Below are positions 7,501-16,078 of a DNA stretch of 64,000 nt, in pieces. How positions within the stretch are numbered: position 1 is the first letter of the stretch; each line of letters starts with the position of its first letter. The stretch lies in NCBI GenBank assembly GCA_934393265.1, contig CAKRQL010000024.1, forward strand, positions 1 through 64,000, read 5' to 3'. Source of the DNA: an uncultured Eubacteriales bacterium (GTDB taxonomy: Bacteria; Bacillota; Clostridia; Oscillospirales; CAG-272). The notes beneath the pieces were generated by a model, which saw only the letters and a program-made list of their open reading frames with translations, had not been told where the DNA came from and made no database searches. Position numbers and translations under genes: made by a program.

Positions 7501-8680
7501 TGAGTACGGCGAAATTAAGAGCGCGGCGCTGAAGCTCCACCTCACGAATGAGGAAAAGAACGAAATGTCGCTCATAAAATCGAGGACGGCGAGCGACATT
7601 CACCACGCGCAGGACGCCTATCTCAATATTGTGGTCGGAAATCTGTTTCACGAGAAGTTCACGCGCGCATATTTCAGCGTCTCAGACAATGCATATTCGC
7701 TGAATTTCAAGACGCTGTTCGGCAGACCGTTTGACCGCGACCCCTCGGTCTGGGAGCCGGTGCGCCACCTCGCCGCGGTAGATCGCGCAATGGCAAACCC
7801 GCATATACATCTGACCAAATATCAGACAAAGCAGACGGGCGGATTTTATAAGCAGAACCCGCTCCCGGCGGGTAGCGGAAACCTCGTCCCGCTGAAAGCC
7901 GGACTTGCCACAGAGAATTACGGCGGATATGACAAGCCGGCGGTCTCATTCTATGTGCTTGTGCGCTATAAGAGCGGAAAGAAATATGAGCTTACTGTAT
8001 GCCCATGTGAGCTGACGGCGGCAGACAGCTTTCTCTCCGACCCGGATTTTGCCGCAGAGTATATAAGAAAGCGGCTTCCGGATAATGCAACCGATATTTC
8101 AAAGCCGCTCGGCGACCGGATACTGAAAATAAATACCGTATTCTCGCTTGACGGGTTTGAGGTGTGCCTTGCGGGGAAAAATGGCGCCTCTGTCATTTTT
8201 CGCTCGATAACAACACCATATCACTCACCTGAGCGAATAAGATACATCAAAAAAATCGAAGGGCTCGCAGAAAAGAGAAAGAAAAATCCGTCGTACATAA
8301 TAAATGAGAAATATGACGGAGTTTCCGCAGTGAGAAATCTTGAGTTCTTTGATTATCTTGTTGAACTTATGAATGGAATTGTCTTTTCAAAAATCCCCGG
8401 CGGAGAACTCTGCGTTGCGAGTGGAAAGCGAGACGATTTTTCCGCTCTCTCCATTCAGGAACAGCTTACCTGCCTTGAAAATATGATATTATACCTGAAA
8501 ACCAACCGTTCTGGTGGCTGCAATATGGAATGTCTCAAAGGCAAAAAAGCGGAGGGAATACTGGTTATGAACGCCAACATTAGTAACTGGAAAAAGAACT
8601 ACTCCGATGTACGGATAATTGACCGCTCCGCCTCCGGGCTCTTTGAAAAGCGCTCCGACAATCTTCTTGACCTTATATGA
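4538..8680 (+). CDS. cas9: Cas9, type II-A RNA-guided DNA endonuclease
   Basis: A 1380-residue Cas9, within the usual II-A size. RuvC-I begins at VGVDIGTDSVGY (catalytic D16), followed by an arginine-rich bridge helix (RRAHRTSRRRYDRR). RuvC-II is IFVEMARG (E785), HNH is NIDHIWPQAY with D871, H872 and N895, and RuvC-III is HHAQDAY (H1023, D1026). Spacings H872-N895 and H1023-D1026 equal those of SpCas9, so both nuclease sites look intact. It cuts DNA matching spacers in the array next to a PAM that cannot be read from here. The ATG at 4538 has AAGGA upstream; an in-frame ATG at 4508 overlaps the tracrRNA -10 box and has no such site. Its stop overlaps cas1 by ATGA. Confidence 0.97.
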   Translation: MENKTFSDTPYFVGVDIGTDSVGYAATDKNYAPLKYKGEPMLGVTLFDPANGCADRRAHRTSRRRYDRRQTRVDLVQELLCHEVAKVDPAFFTKLNESFLLECDRSADALSGCEWNDSEYNRSFPTIHHLIVRLMGSAEGLDIRYIYLAVAWLVAHRGHFLSDIDGDRVEELTDIAPVYAEFEGWFSENGYELPWSCEPGRLFEVLTDRGGVKRKEEALRALLFGGKKPAKTDSPINEGELVRLLAGGKVSVKKLIRDDELSDSDDSLQLDDPDGLEAVLPELGSYAELVRSAAAVYDCCSLARMLGVRSAAEPIPYISEIKVKQYEAHRQELRDLKRLVRKYCPEEYKATFRDTGNSGYADYSSHVRKKDGVHVKRTTRENFCKFVEKLLKKMAPETDADRLTIEGIRSHIEDNTYMPKQVNGDNRLIPHQLYYAELRQILANAEKCFPSLAEKDEDGLTVSDKIKSVFNFRIPYYVGPLNKKSSHAWLERRAEKIFPWSFDSVVDLDASEEGFIRRMTNKCTYLPGEPVLPAASLLYTRCTILSTINKIKVNGRPIDVGVKQELYNSLFRKNSRVTFRKLADFLISNGIVRKGEEEQITGIDKTVSLSAKSISDFSRLISSGILTEGDAEEIILRLTCTEDKARFAKWLDGWCAKLGRTLSPEDRKYIISRNYKDFGSLSRRLLNGIEGVNTRTGECGTVLHFLWESNDNLMQILADRTSYTFCEAIEKEKQEYFSDNPRSLTDRLEEMRISNAVKRPVIRTLDIISDIVKARGRAPEKIFVEMARGATEEQKNKRTVSRRDQILDLYKSISSDDLPLLRRELDGLGEDANERLQSTSLYLYFTQLGRCMYCGEPLRLSELGTDKYNIDHIWPQAYIKDDSLSNKVLVHSSENHTKTDIYPIPAEWRSRMYGLWQKLHTNKLISDEKFNRLTRGTPFTNEEKQGFINRQLVETRQSTKAVTELLREKYPDTEIVYVKAGAVSDFRHEYGEIKSAALKLHLTNEEKNEMSLIKSRTASDIHHAQDAYLNIVVGNLFHEKFTRAYFSVSDNAYSLNFKTLFGRPFDRDPSVWEPVRHLAAVDRAMANPHIHLTKYQTKQTGGFYKQNPLPAGSGNLVPLKAGLATENYGGYDKPAVSFYVLVRYKSGKKYELTVCPCELTAADSFLSDPDFAAEYIRKRLPDNATDISKPLGDRILKINTVFSLDGFEVCLAGKNGASVIFRSITTPYHSPERIRYIKKIEGLAEKRKKNPSYIINEKYDGVSAVRNLEFFDYLVELMNGIVFSKIPGGELCVASGKRDDFSALSIQEQLTCLENMILYLKTNRSGGCNMECLKGKKAEGILVMNANISNWKKNYSDVRIIDRSASGLFEKRSDNLLDLI

Positions 8681-9546
8681 GCTGGAGAACGGTTGTTATA
8701 TCCCACCGCTGTAAGCTCGACCTCTCTATGGGATATATGGTAGTGCGCGGCGAGGACACATCGCGGGTTCTTATTGACGAGATGGCGATACTCATGATAG
8801 AGAACCCCGCGGTGTCAATGACCGGCTGTCTGCTCTCGGAGCTATCAAAGCAGAAGGTGCGGATAATATTCTGCGACGAAAAGAGAAGCCCCTACGCGGA
8901 GCTGCAGCCGTACAGCGGGTGCCACGACTGCTCGCTTAAAATACGGCAGCAGTCGGAATGGAGCGAGGAGCCGAAAAAGGTCGTGTGGACGGAGATTGTC
9001 TATCGGAAGATATGCAACCAGTCTGCCGTCCTGCTTGAGCATGGGTACGACAAGGAGGGCGCCATGCTCGCGGGATATGCCGCAGAGATAGTCTTTGGAG
9101 ACAGCACAAACCGGGAGGGTCACGCCGCAAAGGTGTACTTCAACGCCCTGTTCGGCAAGGATTTTTCACGCGGGCAGGAGAATCCGACAAACGCCGCGCT
9201 GAATTACGGCTACGGTCTCCTGCTCTCCGCCTTTAACCGCGAGATTACGCTGAACGGATATATAACGCATTTGGGGCTCTGCCATGACAACATGTTCAAT
9301 CCATACAACCTCTCATGCGACCTTATGGAGCCGTTTCGCGTGCTCGTCGACCGCGAGGTTATAAGAATGGCGCCGACAGAATTCGGAAAAGAGGAAAAGC
9401 ACCGCCTGCTCTCAATTCTTCACTCCTCCGTTCACATAGGGAAAACAACGCAGACTGTGCTGAACGCAGTTAAAATCTACACGCACAGCGTGTTTGACGC
9501 CGTTAACGAACGTAACGCCGGAAAGATAAATTTTATTGAGATATGA
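8677..9546 (+). CDS. cas1: Cas1 integrase, type II
   Basis: The 289-residue protein matches type II Cas1 from end to end. The metal-binding residues are visible: E147 (NREGHAAKVYF), H203 (THLGLCH) and E218 (CDLMEPF), matching E149/H205/E220 of the S. pyogenes enzyme. With Cas2 it forms the complex that inserts new spacers at the leader-proximal repeat. It overlaps cas9 upstream and cas2 downstream by ATGA, so translation is coupled. Confidence 0.97.
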   Translation: MSWRTVVISHRCKLDLSMGYMVVRGEDTSRVLIDEMAILMIENPAVSMTGCLLSELSKQKVRIIFCDEKRSPYAELQPYSGCHDCSLKIRQQSEWSEEPKKVVWTEIVYRKICNQSAVLLEHGYDKEGAMLAGYAAEIVFGDSTNREGHAAKVYFNALFGKDFSRGQENPTNAALNYGYGLLLSAFNREITLNGYITHLGLCHDNMFNPYNLSCDLMEPFRVLVDREVIRMAPTEFGKEEKHRLLSILHSSVHIGKTTQTVLNAVKIYTHSVFDAVNERNAGKINFIEI

Positions 9547-9863
9547 GCTACAGATTCATGAGAATGATAGTATTTTTCGACCTCCCGACAGAGACGGAGG
9601 CAGACCGACGGGAATATCGAAAATTCCGCCGCAATCTTATAAAAAACGGATTTCTTATGATGCAGGAATCCGTCTACTGTCGCATGGTGCTCAATGCCTC
9701 CGTCCGCGACTCTGTAACCGTGGCAATAAAGCGCGAAAAGCCGAAGAACGGGATAGTTCAGCTCCTGACGGTGACGGAAAAGCAGTTCGCCGGTATGACC
9801 TACATAACCGGGCAATATAAAACCGATGTCATAGACAGCGACGAGAGGCTGGTGATATTATGA
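9543..9863 (+). CDS. cas2: Cas2 adaptation protein
   Basis: A 106-residue Cas2. It shows the ferredoxin-like beta strand MRMIVFFDLPTET with the conserved Asp after it, followed by FRRNLIKNGFLMMQESVY, typical of type II Cas2. It bridges two Cas1 dimers during spacer integration. The ATG at 9543 overlaps the cas1 stop, and its own stop overlaps the csn2 start. Confidence 0.96.
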   Translation: MSYRFMRMIVFFDLPTETEADRREYRKFRRNLIKNGFLMMQESVYCRMVLNASVRDSVTVAIKREKPKNGIVQLLTVTEKQFAGMTYITGQYKTDVIDSDERLVIL

Positions 9864-10525
9864 AATTATCATCTCCGTATTTCGATACCCTGCTTGAGCT
9901 TCGGGAGGGAGAGCCGCTCCTACTTGAAATAGAGGCACAGTCCCTGTTCCGTAAATTCTCGGAGGACCTGCGCCGACAGGCTGACGGCGAGTCCGGAGAG
10001 GCGGTACTATCGGTTGAGGACTCGCCCGTGCCCCTCAGCAGATATGCGGAAATCTTAGACTGCTTTGCCCCGTTTGATATAAATACAAAATCCATGCTCA
10101 CAAAAATCGCCGCGGCGCTCGAGCGGGGCGCCGTGGACGGGGAGCATTATCTCGCGACCTCTGCCCTGCTCGCGGATATAGAGCGACATATCACGGAGCT
10201 GTGCTTTAACCTTCCCGTAAGAATAGAATGCAGAAAGCTGACTGCCGGAGCCGTCATAAAAGCCGCATCTCCCGCAATTGCGGAGGATTTTGCCTCTCCG
10301 CTTGAGGCTCTGCTCTCTTACATGTCTGTAATATCCGACCTTGACCGCAATAAGCTCTATATCACGGTAAATATGCGGAGCTACTTTGACGATGCGGAAA
10401 TGGCTGAATTTATCGGCGAAATAAGAAAAAAGCAGTTTCACGTTCTTCTGCTTGAGAGCTCCGCAAGGGAGCGCATAGCCGGGCTCAACCGTCTGACTAT
10501 TGACCGCGACCTCTGCGAATTCTGA
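9860..10525 (+). CDS. csn2: Csn2, type II-A adaptation protein
   Basis: The 221-residue product has the Csn2 pattern: an N-terminal beta region, the central APFDINTKSMLTKI, and a C-terminal KLYITVNMRSYFDDAEM with FHVLLLESS and TIDRDLCEF. Csn2 forms a tetrameric ring on DNA ends and takes part in spacer acquisition. Presence of csn2 as the fourth gene defines the locus as II-A. Identity to well-known Csn2 proteins looks low, but length and motif order agree. Confidence 0.9.
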   Translation: MKLSSPYFDTLLELREGEPLLLEIEAQSLFRKFSEDLRRQADGESGEAVLSVEDSPVPLSRYAEILDCFAPFDINTKSMLTKIAAALERGAVDGEHYLATSALLADIERHITELCFNLPVRIECRKLTAGAVIKAASPAIAEDFASPLEALLSYMSVISDLDRNKLYITVNMRSYFDDAEMAEFIGEIRKKQFHVLLLESSARERIAGLNRLTIDRDLCEF

Positions 10526-10551
10526 ACCGTCGCGATTTCTAAAGCTTTGTA

Positions 10552-10580
10552 TTGATTTTCTCGCTCCGGTATGATAAAAT
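10552..10580 (+). promoter_or_regulatory. Leader promoter of the pre-crRNA
   Basis: TTGATT (10552-10557) and TAAAAT (10575-10580) with a 17-base spacer predict a start near 10587, about 60 bases before the first repeat. The same TTGATT-17-TAAAAT pair occurs at 26698-26726 (minus) and 34499-34527, so it is a normal house promoter type here. Confidence 0.7.
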
Positions 10581-10640
10581 ATACTTACACCAAGGATATT
10601 ACCCTTTATACACCTGCCTTTCGTAGAGGTATTTCTCAAA

Positions 10641-10647
10641 ATTTGAG
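10641..10647 (+). promoter_or_regulatory. Leader-anchoring sequence ATTTGAG
   Basis: The seven bases directly before repeat 1 are ATTTGAG, the motif described at the leader end of S. pyogenes and related II-A loci, where it directs Cas1-Cas2 to the first repeat. Here it also forms part of the palindrome CTCAAA-A-TTTGAG (10635-10647). Confidence 0.8.
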
Positions 10648-11473
10648 GTTTGAGAGTGGTGTAAATTTATAGGGTAATAAAACCCGCGTCCGAGGAGACG
10701 CGGAAGAAGTTCGGTTTGAGAGTGGTGTAAATTTATAGGGTAATAAAACCGGCATGTGTGTGGCGTCGAGTGCATCAAGGTTTGAGAGTGGTGTAAATTT
10801 ATAGGGTAATAAAACTATGCAGGAATATCTCAAATCGGTGGGGCTGGTTTGAGAGTGGTGTAAATTTATAGGGTAATAAAACACCGGTTACAACCGAATG
10901 GCGAAACATATTGTTTGAGAGTGGTGTAAATTTATAGGGTAATAAAACATATTTGACGGCTCTACGCACGTTGTAGAGGGTTGAGAGTGGTGTAAATTTA
11001 TAGGGTAATAAAACTAACACTTGGCAACCGGCGTGAGGAGGAGGTTTGAGAGTGGTGTAAATTTATAGGGTAATAAAACGGTACTATTGACTTTAGAGCC
11101 GAATGGTATGTTTGAGAGTGGTGTAAATTTATAGGGTAATAAAACATTACAGCGGCTTCTGAGGCACTACAAGAGTTTGAGAGTGGTGTAAATTTATAGG
11201 GTAATAAAACTGATATACCGTGAGGCAATCTTCCGGGATGGTTTGAGAGTGGTGTAAATTTATAGGGTAATAAAACGAAAGCATGGGCATTAAATCCAAC
11301 GCATGGGTTTGAGAGTGGTGTAAATTTATAGGGTAATAAAACGAGGTTCAGGCCACATTCCGCCATCTTCGGGTTTGAGAGTGGTGTAAATTTATAGGGT
11401 AATAAAACATCTTTTTCTTGACAGCGAACCAGAAGATGTTTGAGAGTGGTGTAAGTTTATAGGGTGATAAAAC
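10648..11473 (+). CRISPR. CRISPR array, 13 repeats and 12 spacers
   Basis: Thirteen 36-base repeats (first 10648-10683, last 11438-11473) begin GTTTGAGAGTGG and end GGGTAATAAAAC. Spacers are 29-31 bases and all different. Repeat 6 (10979-11014) has one change at its second base; the last repeat has two changes, as expected at the distal end. The sense orientation (GTTT start, AAAAC end) agrees with the leader on the left and with the anti-repeat in the tracrRNA. I saw no extended match of a spacer to the rest of the window. Confidence 0.98.
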
Positions 11474-11674
11474 GGAAATAGTCGGCATAAACGGTTTTTG
11501 TCCTCTTTCCGTTAGTGGCGGTTCGACTCCACCCACCGTCACGCTTACTGACAGATTATATAGGTTGCTATGCTCCCTCCGGATTTTGCTTTCCGGGATT
11601 TTTTGTTTTTTATAATATTCCGGTTTTTTCCGAGAGCATAGCAAAAACTCGGGTATTCAAGCCGTTATACAGCA

Positions 11675-11691
11675 GAAAAGCATACACGGGT
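11675..11691. repeat. 17-base direct repeat, right copy
   Basis: An exact copy of 4349-4365 lies about 200 bases past the CRISPR array. The gap 11474-11827 holds otherwise only a terminator and AT-rich sequence. Confidence 0.6.
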
Positions 11692-11721
11692 ATAGGCTAT
11701 TTATATCAGGAAAAAGAAAAT

Positions 11722-11769
11722 ACACGGTAAGGGCAAGGCGGGGGTTCTGCCATACTTACCGTGTTTTTT
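11722..11769. terminator. Bidirectional terminator after the CRISPR array
   Basis: A 10-bp outer stem (11722-11731 with 11755-11764) encloses a GGCA/TGCC inner pair. T6 (11764-11769) follows on the plus strand and TATTTTCTTTTT on the minus strand. It can end the pre-crRNA transcript from the left and the guanine deaminase transcript from the right. Confidence 0.75.
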
Positions 11770-11827
11770 GTTATAAATCAGAGAGGTCGCGAGCCGGGGA
11801 TATATCAGAAACGGCGCGCCGGGAATA

Positions 11828-13120
11828 TCAGAACAGGCGCGAGCCTGCGACGAACTTTGCCTTTATTCCCCCCGTAATATCAAGAGAGAGATAAACCGCG
11901 CGCTCGAGCCGCCGGGACACCGGAAGCCTTTGCGGAGAGCGAAGCGACGTATCGTCTACTACAAGCGCGTCAAAGGCATAGCCCGTATCAAAGCCGCCTA
12001 CCCTGCCAAAAAATTCACCGCCGCCGCGCGTCGCCATCCAGAACGCCTCCTCAAATTTAAGAGGAGCAGCCCCCTTATCAACATACCGCCAATACATTTT
12101 TGACACCTGTATCGCGTCCGTCATTGCGCGGAAGATCGAATCCGAATGTCCGGCGGCGACGTCAGTGCCGAGCCCTACCCTTATCCCCGCGTCAAGATAT
12201 TTTCTCACCGGGGCGATGCCGGAGGAGAGATTTAAGTTTGAGCCCGGGCAATGAGCTACGAAAACGCCGTTTTCGCATAGTCTTTCCACCTCGCGCCTAT
12301 CCGACCAGACGCAATGCGCCATAACCGTCCTGACAGAGGCACCATGCGTCTCCATGTCTCCGAACATGCCGTATCTGTCATAGCCGTCGCCGTAAAAATC
12401 AGCCTGCGGATAAAGCCTACCGACAAACTCTGCCTCCTCCGGATTCTCCGAGAGGTGCGACTGCACCGGGAGGTCATATTTTCGACGTATCATGCCGAGA
12501 CGACGCATGAGCTCATCCGTACATCCCGGGATAAAGCGCGGGGTCAGTATCGGCTCCGTTCTCGAAAATCTCCCGTTTATAGCCTCGAGCCAGCGGACTG
12601 TCTCCTCCGCAGAACCCTGCGCACTCTCAATTATTTTCTCCGGTGCGCCTCTGTCCATATTCACCTTGCCGACAAGACTTATTACCCCGCTCTTCTCCAT
12701 CTCCTCCATGAGTATTTCCGTCGCGCGCCTGTGAACGGTGGCGAAGATGCACGCCCGCCCGGTCGCGCCGCGGCGGAGCCCATCGGCAAAGGCGGAGTAC
12801 GCACGGCGGGCATATTCGCTGTCTGCATACCGCTCCTCCTCCGGAAATGCCACATTTCGGAGCCATTGCATAAGCTCATAGTCCATGCCTGTGCCGCGGA
12901 AGGTGTACTGCGGAGCGTGAATATGCAAATCTACCATAGCGGGAATTATCAGGCTGTCCCCGAAGTCATATACCGGGACGGCGGCAAATTCCTCCGGCAG
13001 GGTTTCATACACGCCGCGGGAGAGTCCGCCGGAGCATACCGCATACCCGTGTACGGTTTTTATATTTGTTTTACTCTCGGAATAACATATATTTCCTTTC
13101 AACGCAAACGTGTCGGTCAT
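11828..13120 (-). CDS. guaD: Guanine deaminase (amidohydrolase)
   Basis: A 430-residue amidohydrolase. The zinc site is visible as VDLHIHAPQ (H66, H68), a later His in PVQSHLSE, another in MAHCVWS and the Asp in GLGTDVAAG; together with FRGTGMDYELMQWL these fit guanine deaminase, which turns guanine into xanthine and ammonia. The ATG at 13120 has AGGAG 7 bases upstream, better than the upstream start at 13153. It follows the surface-acetylation genes without a terminator but has no obvious functional tie to them. Confidence 0.85.
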   Translation of the reverse strand: MTDTFALKGNICYSESKTNIKTVHGYAVCSGGLSRGVYETLPEEFAAVPVYDFGDSLIIPAMVDLHIHAPQYTFRGTGMDYELMQWLRNVAFPEEERYADSEYARRAYSAFADGLRRGATGRACIFATVHRRATEILMEEMEKSGVISLVGKVNMDRGAPEKIIESAQGSAEETVRWLEAINGRFSRTEPILTPRFIPGCTDELMRRLGMIRRKYDLPVQSHLSENPEEAEFVGRLYPQADFYGDGYDRYGMFGDMETHGASVRTVMAHCVWSDRREVERLCENGVFVAHCPGSNLNLSSGIAPVRKYLDAGIRVGLGTDVAAGHSDSIFRAMTDAIQVSKMYWRYVDKGAAPLKFEEAFWMATRGGGEFFGRVGGFDTGYAFDALVVDDTSLRSPQRLPVSRRLERAVYLSLDITGGIKAKFVAGSRLF

Positions 13121-13168
13121 AGTATGTCTCCTTTTTCTTTTTCGGCTCGCCAAAGCGGAGCCCGGGGG

Positions 13169-14614
13169 TCAGTCTCCCCCGGCGTCCTCACGCCAGTTGC
13201 CCGACGATATACCGACCTCCGACCAGAAGTAATCCGTCCTGTAGCCCGAGCCGCGCGGTATATGCACGGTTATCTGCCTGTCGGCGAACGGGCGCGGCGG
13301 GCTTATCACCGTCGGGTCCGGCTCATAAATCCAGATGTCGGTAATCTTCGAGGAGTCAAATGCCCCGTTTGAGATATTAAGCCTTGTGCCCGCAGGTATA
13401 CGAACGGTCAGAACCTCAGAGCCGGAGAACGCCCCCGAGCCGAGCGAGACGATATATTCTCCGTTCGTCCCAATCGGGAGGGTCAGCTCCCGCTGACGGA
13501 GCCCCAGATCCGAGAGCCCGGTTATCCTGTACCCGCCGGAGGCAAGGTGCTCATAGGTGAAATAAACCTCGTTTTCGTCCGTGCCGTCAAATGTATAATC
13601 GTTTTTGACAAGAGGCGGCGGCTCTGGCACCGTTTCCTCCACCTTACGCGGTATGCCCATTGCAAGGAGAAGATCACGAAGGAGCGAAACGGTATGTGCC
13701 GTCACGCCGTAGTCATTCAGATGAAAGTTTGAGTCATAGAAATACCCGCCGTTCATAACAGAGGAGTTTATATCGGTTATAAATTCGCACTTTATATTCT
13801 CCCGCATATGACGGTCAAAATCGTACACGCCTCCGTCCCTCGCGGCATCTGTCAGGGCGAGCTCGTTCATCGGGCAGTAGCTGAAATAAACCGTCGCCCC
13901 GCGGCTCTCGCAATATGAGATATAATCATTCAGATACTCCGAAAAGTCGTCTGAGAGAATATCCGGCGAGAGGTCGAGCGGCGAGTTTTCATCCGCGTAC
14001 CCTGCCATTATGTTCTCGCGGCGCGGATATATCATATCGCCGTATTCGTTGAAATTTCCGGAGTTGTATACCCCCTCCGGGTCCGGGGTGCCCCTGTCAC
14101 GGTATCCACGCTTTTCCGCGAGGAGATCCCACATCGCGGCGATGAGCGAAAATCTCTCGGACACCGAAAGCTCCCGCGCCATGCCCGGCTCGTCATCAAG
14201 GGCGCGGAGGGTATGAAGCGAGGAGAAGTAAAGCGAGAGAGTCTGCGCATCTGCCTCCGGAGCCAAAATCACGATATCGCCCTTTCCTATACTGCTCCTT
14301 GAAAGGTCAAGCATAAGCTTTGTCCCGAGGGCGGCATAGAGCCCGAAGTTCACAACCGGGAGCGAGGTATACTTCTCTATCATCGCGGAGTCTATACCGA
14401 ACGCGACGGAGGAGCCGCCGATAATGACTATCTTCTGCTCACCCCGCAGGGAGCGCAGGCGATCATATTTTTCGTTAAGCTCACCGTAAAGCGTCTTTGA
14501 ATACTGCGGCTCTATCGAAAGAACCGAGCCGACAAGATAGCCGATCGGGGCGAGAAAGACCGCAAGCGTGAACACGAGGGCGATAACAAACGTAAGTATT
14601 CTTTTTCTTTTCAT
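13169..14614 (-). CDS. SGNH-type protein with C-terminal LRR segment, membrane anchored
   Basis: 481 residues. One N-terminal membrane helix (about 7-30) is followed by an extracellular SGNH/DltD-like domain: GGSSVAFGID carries the likely nucleophile Ser, and DSNFHLNDYGV the Asp/His pair. Residues about 345-480 (ELTLPIGTNGEYI, GSGAFSGSEVLTVRIP) look like BspA-type leucine-rich repeats. Such proteins partner MBOAT acyltransferases and move acetyl groups onto surface polymers. It lies 18 bases downstream of the MBOAT gene. The polymer is unknown, and the LRR fusion is not usual for AlgX/DltD partners. Confidence 0.8.
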   Translation of the reverse strand: MKRKRILTFVIALVFTLAVFLAPIGYLVGSVLSIEPQYSKTLYGELNEKYDRLRSLRGEQKIVIIGGSSVAFGIDSAMIEKYTSLPVVNFGLYAALGTKLMLDLSRSSIGKGDIVILAPEADAQTLSLYFSSLHTLRALDDEPGMARELSVSERFSLIAAMWDLLAEKRGYRDRGTPDPEGVYNSGNFNEYGDMIYPRRENIMAGYADENSPLDLSPDILSDDFSEYLNDYISYCESRGATVYFSYCPMNELALTDAARDGGVYDFDRHMRENIKCEFITDINSSVMNGGYFYDSNFHLNDYGVTAHTVSLLRDLLLAMGIPRKVEETVPEPPPLVKNDYTFDGTDENEVYFTYEHLASGGYRITGLSDLGLRQRELTLPIGTNGEYIVSLGSGAFSGSEVLTVRIPAGTRLNISNGAFDSSKITDIWIYEPDPTVISPPRPFADRQITVHIPRGSGYRTDYFWSEVGISSGNWREDAGGD

Positions 14615-14632
14615 TTTAATACACGCCCCCCG

Positions 14633-16078
14633 TCAGAACTGGAAATAAATGAAGGTGCTGCCCGCGTCTGTCGCCAGAAGGAGCGCCCACGAAAATACTA
14701 TCGCAAAAAGAACGGTTATATAGGAGAAGTCCGCCGTAAGAACATCAGAGCCGTCAGGCGCGTCACCGTATACGACCGAGCGATCAAGGAGGACAAGAGC
14801 CCCGAGCGAGACGACGGTCATAAGTATACCCGTGAGGTCAAGCCCCATAAGCGAGAGTGCCGAGGCGGGTGTGCCCCAGCCGGTAAAAAGAGCGGAGACA
14901 AGGACGCCGGCGTCCGAGAGGCTCCCGGCACGGAAGAATATCCATGCAAAGGACACAAGGAGGAATGTAACAGCTGTACGGACGCACCGCACGGGGCGTG
15001 AGTCCGGCAAAAGACCGACGCGGCGAAGCAGCCTGTCGCGTAACGGGCGGGTAAGTAGCCCTATAATCTGATAAAGCCCGTGTATCGCGCCCCATATAAC
15101 AAATGTCCACGCTGCGCCGTGCCAGAGCCCGGAGACGAGGAAAACTATCATAAGGTTCATGATGTGGCGCGCACGCCTGCACCGGCTGCCGCCTAAGGGT
15201 ATATAGAGGTAATCGCGGAGCCATGAGGAGAGCGAAATGTGCCACCTGCCCCAGAACTCCTTTATCGAGGTCGAAAGATACGGGTGGTCAAAGTTCTTCA
15301 TGAGCTTTATTCCCATTATACGGGCGCACCCGGTCGCAATATCCGTATACCCCGAGAAGTCGCAATATATCTGCACGGCGAACAGCAGCGTCGCAATCGC
15401 GACGGCAAAGCCGCCCGCGCCCTCAGGACTGTTATAGACCGAGCTGACATATCCCGAAAGCAGGTCGGCGACGCAGATCTTCTTGAAAAATCCGAGGAGC
15501 ATGTACTTTGCCCCGCGGACGGCGTCCGGGGTAGACCATTTGTGCTCCTCCTTCAGCTGCGGTATCAGATTCTGCGGTCTCTCGATAGGACCGGCAACAA
15601 GCTGCGGAAAGAAAGAGACGTAGAGCGCGTAAAAGAAGAAATTCCGCTCGGTTTTTATATCCCCGCGATAAACATCTATGACATACGAGAGCGTCTGGAA
15701 GGTATAAAAGGATATTCCGACCGGGAGAATGAGCTTCAGCACCGGGGCACTGTCCCCCGCGCCGAATATCGACGCTATACTCCACGAGAGGAAATTGAAA
15801 TACTTATAGAAGAACAGAACGCCGAGGCAGATAACAAGCGAAAGCGCGAGAAGCGTGCGCCGGAGCCACCGCCGCTCCGTCCTCTCGATTATGAGCGAGG
15901 CACCCCATGAGACCGCCGTCGTGCCGAGTATCAGAAAGACGAGCTCCGCCTGATAGCATATATAGAAAAAGTAGCTTGCAAAAAGGAGCATTATCCACCG
16001 CGCCCGCCTCGGCAGAATGAAGTAAAGGAGCAGGACAACCGGATAAAATACAAGAAACTCCCATGAATTGAAGGTCAT
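14633..16078 (-). CDS. MBOAT-family membrane O-acyltransferase (AlgI-like)
   Basis: The 481-residue protein has many hydrophobic segments and the AlgI/DltB-like core: FYTFQTLSYVIDVYRG, FPQLVAGPIERP, FWGRWHISLSSWLRDYLYIPLGG and the catalytic His region VSGLWHGAAWTFVIWG. It should move an acyl group, usually acetyl, across the membrane to an extracytoplasmic SGNH partner. It overlaps the preceding small membrane gene by ATGA and is followed by an SGNH gene, a standard acetylation module. AlgI-like is preferred over DltB because no dltA/dltC lies nearby. Confidence 0.92.
   Translation of the reverse strand: MTFNSWEFLVFYPVVLLLYFILPRRARWIMLLFASYFFYICYQAELVFLILGTTAVSWGASLIIERTERRWLRRTLLALSLVICLGVLFFYKYFNFLSWSIASIFGAGDSAPVLKLILPVGISFYTFQTLSYVIDVYRGDIKTERNFFFYALYVSFFPQLVAGPIERPQNLIPQLKEEHKWSTPDAVRGAKYMLLGFFKKICVADLLSGYVSSVYNSPEGAGGFAVAIATLLFAVQIYCDFSGYTDIATGCARIMGIKLMKNFDHPYLSTSIKEFWGRWHISLSSWLRDYLYIPLGGSRCRRARHIMNLMIVFLVSGLWHGAAWTFVIWGAIHGLYQIIGLLTRPLRDRLLRRVGLLPDSRPVRCVRTAVTFLLVSFAWIFFRAGSLSDAGVLVSALFTGWGTPASALSLMGLDLTGILMTVVSLGALVLLDRSVVYGDAPDGSDVLTADFSYITVLFAIVFSWALLLATDAGSTFIYFQF

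Noticed and set aside
10684..11437. Spacers that might target the phage module in this window
   Set aside because: Reading each spacer against the module gave only matches of about 12 bases (for example part of spacer 3 near 40915), which is chance level. A proper search of all viruses was not possible.
11505..11560. tRNA-like 3' end (GGTTCGACTCC with flanking CACC)
   Set aside because: The T-stem has a mismatch, no acceptor or anticodon arm can be built upstream because the CRISPR array occupies that place, and no CCA follows. At best a fragment.
10636..11644. Overlapping minus-strand ORFs across the CRISPR array
   Set aside because: Their translations only repeat the reverse of the 36-base repeat (VLLPYKFTPLSN) and have no ribosome binding sites.
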